Assembly (NCBI GenBank): GCA_964436465.1
Contig: CAYTCV010000088.1
Location: 1-7,527, forward strand
DNA length: 7,527 nucleotides
Source of the DNA: RBG-13-66-14 sp964436465
Lineage (GTDB): Bacteria; RBG-13-66-14
Reading direction: 5' to 3'
Part shown: positions 6,163 to 7,527 of the stretch, in pieces
Layout of the letters: each line of letters starts with the position of its first letter
How positions within the stretch are numbered: the first letter of the stretch is position 1
The notes under the pieces: model-generated
Told to the model about the DNA's origin: nothing
What the model saw: the letters and a program-made list of their open reading frames with translations, nothing else
Databases searched by the model: none
Program-made: the position numbers and the translations under genes

Positions 6163-6513
6163 TCACCGGGGGGGCTTGAGCTCGTCCAGCCCGCCCTCGC
6201 GGTAGAGCCGGAGGGTCTCTTCCACGGTCGCCGTGTTTTTTATTTTCCACATCCCCAGCCCGAGCCCCTCCAGAGCGGCCTGGGCCTTGGGTCCGAAGTC
6301 ACCGGCCACCACGCCCCGCGCGCCGTGCTCGGCGACGAGAGCGGCGGCCTGGGGTCCGGCGCCGTGGTCCGCGTTGACCGCGGGGTTGTCGAACTCGTCG
6401 ACCGCGTCCCCGCTATCGGTGTCCACGATGACGAAGCGCGGGGCCCGGCCGAAGCGCCGGTCCACGTCGGCTTTCAGGCCGCCCTTCCCCGCTGCCGTGA
6501 AGGCGATGAGCAT
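6163..6513 (-). CDS. NifX/NafY-like metal-cofactor-binding family protein, Cys-free
   Basis: This 116-residue single-domain protein belongs to the dinitrogenase iron-molybdenum cofactor family (COG1433-type, the NifX/NifB-C-terminal fold). Members bind FeMo-co precursors or, as in Desulfovibrio ORP, other Mo-S clusters. Family signs are DRRFGRAPRFVIVD (18-31), then HGAGPQAAALVAEHGARGVV (50-69) and GDFGPKAQAAL (71-81). It has no cysteine, so any cluster would be held by other residues (H50 and H63 are available) or non-covalently. The ATG at 6513 is preferred to the one at 6537 because GGAGGAG sits directly before it and the protein then starts on the first beta strand. The gap after the upstream gene is 14 nt, and the ATPase start follows two bases after its stop. 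No nitrogenase structural gene is present, so a nitrogen-fixation role should not be assumed. Confidence 0.85.
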   Translation of the reverse strand: MLIAFTAAGKGGLKADVDRRFGRAPRFVIVDTDSGDAVDEFDNPAVNADHGAGPQAAALVAEHGARGVVAGDFGPKAQAALEGLGLGMWKIKNTATVEETLRLYREGGLDELKPPR

Positions 6514-6527
6514 GTCTCCTCCCGGGT

Positions 6528-6920
6528 TCAGTGGCAATCCCCGTGGTCGTGTCCCTCCCGACCGGCGCAGGGGTCGTAACCGCTCAGGCGGCCGCCCAGG
6601 AAGTCCTCGACGGTCCGGCGGACCGTGCCCTGGGCGCCGGTGGCGACCACGATGCCGTGGTGGTCGAAGATATCGATGGCACGCCGCCCCATCCCTCCGG
6701 CAATCATCACCGTCACGTTCTGGGACTTGATGAACAGGGGAATTTTGCCGGGGCTGTGCTCCTGGAAGTGCGGGTTGGCCACGACGCGCACGGGTCCGAT
6801 GCGGCCGTCCTCGCTCTCCACGATGACGTAGTACGGGCAGCGGCCGAAGTGGTGGCTCACGTCGCTTTCCAGGCCGCGGTCGTCCTCGGCGGCTACTGCA
6901 ATCAGGTGTTTCTCGGGCAT
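6528..6920 (-). CDS. NifX-like metal-cofactor-binding family protein with His/Cys tail
   Basis: This 130-residue protein is the second COG1433-type member. The core has VSHHFGRCPYYVIVE (21-35), matching the FGR motif of its neighbour, and VTVMIAGGMGRRAIDIF (69-85) with GIVVATGAQGTVRRTVEDFL (89-108), typical of the family. After the fold, at about residue 113, comes a short tail ending GHDHGDCH, with C118 and C129 and three His. C28 lies in the FGR motif. Tails of this kind are common in metal-handling proteins, so metal binding or delivery is a reasonable inference. The ATG at 6920 has GGAGGG four bases upstream. It follows the DUF5320 gene by 27 nt. The family is clear, but the bound metal or cluster is unknown. 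Confidence 0.87.
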   Translation of the reverse strand: MPEKHLIAVAAEDDRGLESDVSHHFGRCPYYVIVESEDGRIGPVRVVANPHFQEHSPGKIPLFIKSQNVTVMIAGGMGRRAIDIFDHHGIVVATGAQGTVRRTVEDFLGGRLSGYDPCAGREGHDHGDCH

Positions 6921-6947
6921 CGACCCTCCAGAATTTCGATGTGTCGG

Positions 6948-7217
6948 CTATTCGTCCTTCGTCTCGGTCTCGGCGTCAGCACCGCGCTGCCGATAGCGAA
7001 CACCGGCGCCCCCGCCGCGACCAAAGCCGCGGCCGTTTCCGCGTCCTCCGCCCCAACCGCGTCCTCGGCCTCCACCGTGGGGGAGTCCGCCGCGTCCCAG
7101 TCCGCGCAGCGGCTCGACGACGTTGCCGTCCTTATCCTTCTTGGGCTTGCAGTCGCCCAACCCGCGTCCGGTGCGCGGACCTTCACCCTGGGGTCCGGTT
7201 CTGTCTCCGCCTGGCAT
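6948..7217 (-). CDS. DUF5320-type small Gly/Arg-rich protein
   Basis: This 89-residue basic protein is the first gene of the operon. The N-terminus, with its TGPxGxGPxTGRG pattern at residues 7-19 and C23 close behind, is the hallmark of the DUF5320 family, small proteins usually found beside COG1433 and MinD-ferredoxin genes. Residues 38-73 are low-complexity Gly/Arg with scattered Trp and Phe, and the tail is acidic (GADAETETKDE). No domain with known function is present and it is likely disordered. The start is supported by AAGGGGGAAG at 7221-7230, three bases upstream. A partner or scaffold for the NifX-like proteins is conceivable but unproven. The family call rests on the N-terminal motif and on neighbours. 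Confidence 0.8.
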   Translation of the reverse strand: MPGGDRTGPQGEGPRTGRGLGDCKPKKDKDGNVVEPLRGLGRGGLPHGGGRGRGWGGGRGNGRGFGRGGGAGVRYRQRGADAETETKDE

Positions 7218-7270
7218 GTTCTTCCCCCTTGTTGATAATGAAACTCAGTCTCTTCTGTTTCGCCAAAAGG

Positions 7271-7289
7271 AACTCCGTCCCGCGGAGTT
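7271..7289. promoter_or_regulatory. Inverted repeat in the operon leader
   Basis: AACTCCG (7271-7277) and CGGAGTT (7283-7289) form a perfect 7-bp stem with loop TCCCG. It is in the untranslated leader of the - strand operon, about 55 nt before the first ATG. On the + strand a T-run (7288-7292) follows, so it could also stop + strand read-through. TTTCGCC occurs on both sides of the hairpin (7258-7264 and 7289-7295). Confidence 0.5.
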
Positions 7290-7312
7290 TTTCGCCGTCA
7301 ACGTGATTGCCT

Positions 7313-7323
7313 TGCACAGTGCA
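7313..7323. promoter_or_regulatory. Operator-like palindrome at the operon start site
   Basis: TGCAC, a central A and GTGCA form a perfect 11-bp inverted repeat. It touches the -10 element and covers the expected transcription start near 7316, where a bound repressor would block initiation. The binding protein cannot be named. Confidence 0.4.
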
Positions 7324-7351
7324 TTCTATACCAAAATTTTAATTGATGCAA
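7323..7351 (-). promoter_or_regulatory. Sigma-70-type promoter of the five-gene operon
   Basis: Read on the - strand, TTGCAT (complement of 7346-7351) and TAGAAT (complement of 7323-7328, five of six consensus bases) are 17 bases apart in an AT-rich island within GC-rich DNA. Transcription would start near 7316, giving a leader of about 100 nt before the DUF5320 gene. Confidence 0.65.
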
Positions 7352-7420
7352 GGTCTCATTAGCATCTCGTTATTGAAACCGCCCCGGGCGTGTGTAGCGG
7401 CGCGCCGACGGGCCGGGGGT

Positions 7421-7477
7421 GAGGGGTGCGATGGTCCCCTCGCCCCTCTGGGGGGAAGGCTGGGAAGGGGGGTTCCG
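7421..7477 (+). repeat. Repeat family C, copy 6
   Basis: It starts GAGGGGTGCGATGG, like 958-971, and aligns without gaps to that copy through its whole length. It keeps the + orientation seen in the rest of the window, although the neighbouring operon is on the - strand. Confidence 0.75.
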
Positions 7478-7481
7478 AAAA

Positions 7482-7527
7482 GCGGCGGGGATGGGTATCT
7501 GCGACCAAAGGTAATCCCCGCCCTACG
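7482..7527 (+). repeat. Repeat family A, copy with long loop
   Basis: GGCGGGGAT (7484-7492) pairs with ATCCCCGCC (7514-7522), and CTACG follows. The loop is 21 bases instead of four. The innermost pair is T-A where copies 1 and 2 have A-T, so pairing is kept while the sequence changes. The element runs to the window end. Confidence 0.7.

Noticed and set aside
4447..7217. Nitrogenase cofactor (nif) cluster
   Set aside because: NifX-like domains are shared by many non-nitrogenase proteins. No nifH, nifD, nifK, nifE, nifN or radical-SAM nifB frame is present, so a nif assignment is not supported.

Overview
The window is a GC-rich bacterial contig end, probably from a metagenome assembly, because it opens with 52 C among its first 53 bases. 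Two unlinked + strand genes face a five-gene - strand operon. The spaces between them are packed with short hairpin-forming repeats. Ferredoxin-type MinD ATPases and NifX-like proteins suggest an anaerobe. The repeats resemble those I associate with candidate-phylum metagenome genomes, but the phylum cannot be fixed from this sequence.

Layout. 1-53 is a poly-C end. 152-550 (+) encodes a stand-alone response-regulator receiver domain with its own promoter (96-124) and intrinsic terminator (576-599). 600-1176 holds no gene but a dense mosaic of three repeat families, called A, B and C here. 1177-3924 (+) encodes a 915-residue RND/MMPL-type exporter. 3925-4165 is more of the same mosaic, followed by a bidirectional terminator (4169-4199). 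4218-4283 (-) is a possible 21-codon minigene with a very strong ribosome binding site. 4447-7217 (-) is the operon, with a promoter at 7323-7351. 7381-7527 is another repeat block.

The operon reads, in transcription order: a DUF5320-type Gly/Arg-rich small protein; a NifX-like protein with a His/Cys tail; a second NifX-like protein with no cysteine; then two paralogous MinD-superfamily ATPases, each carrying an inserted double [4Fe-4S] ferredoxin module. Intergenic gaps run from 27 nt down to an 11-nt overlap. The gene set matches the kind found around the Desulfovibrio orange-protein (ORP) complex and related COG1433/COG1149 clusters. A role in metal-sulfur cluster handling or in partitioning linked to it is the best guess, but no substrate can be read from the sequence.

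The points most worth checking are the minigene, the repeat mosaic with a compensatory base-pair change and a conserved module order, the palindrome at the operon's presumed transcription start, and the Cys-rich/Cys-free split between the two NifX-like proteins.
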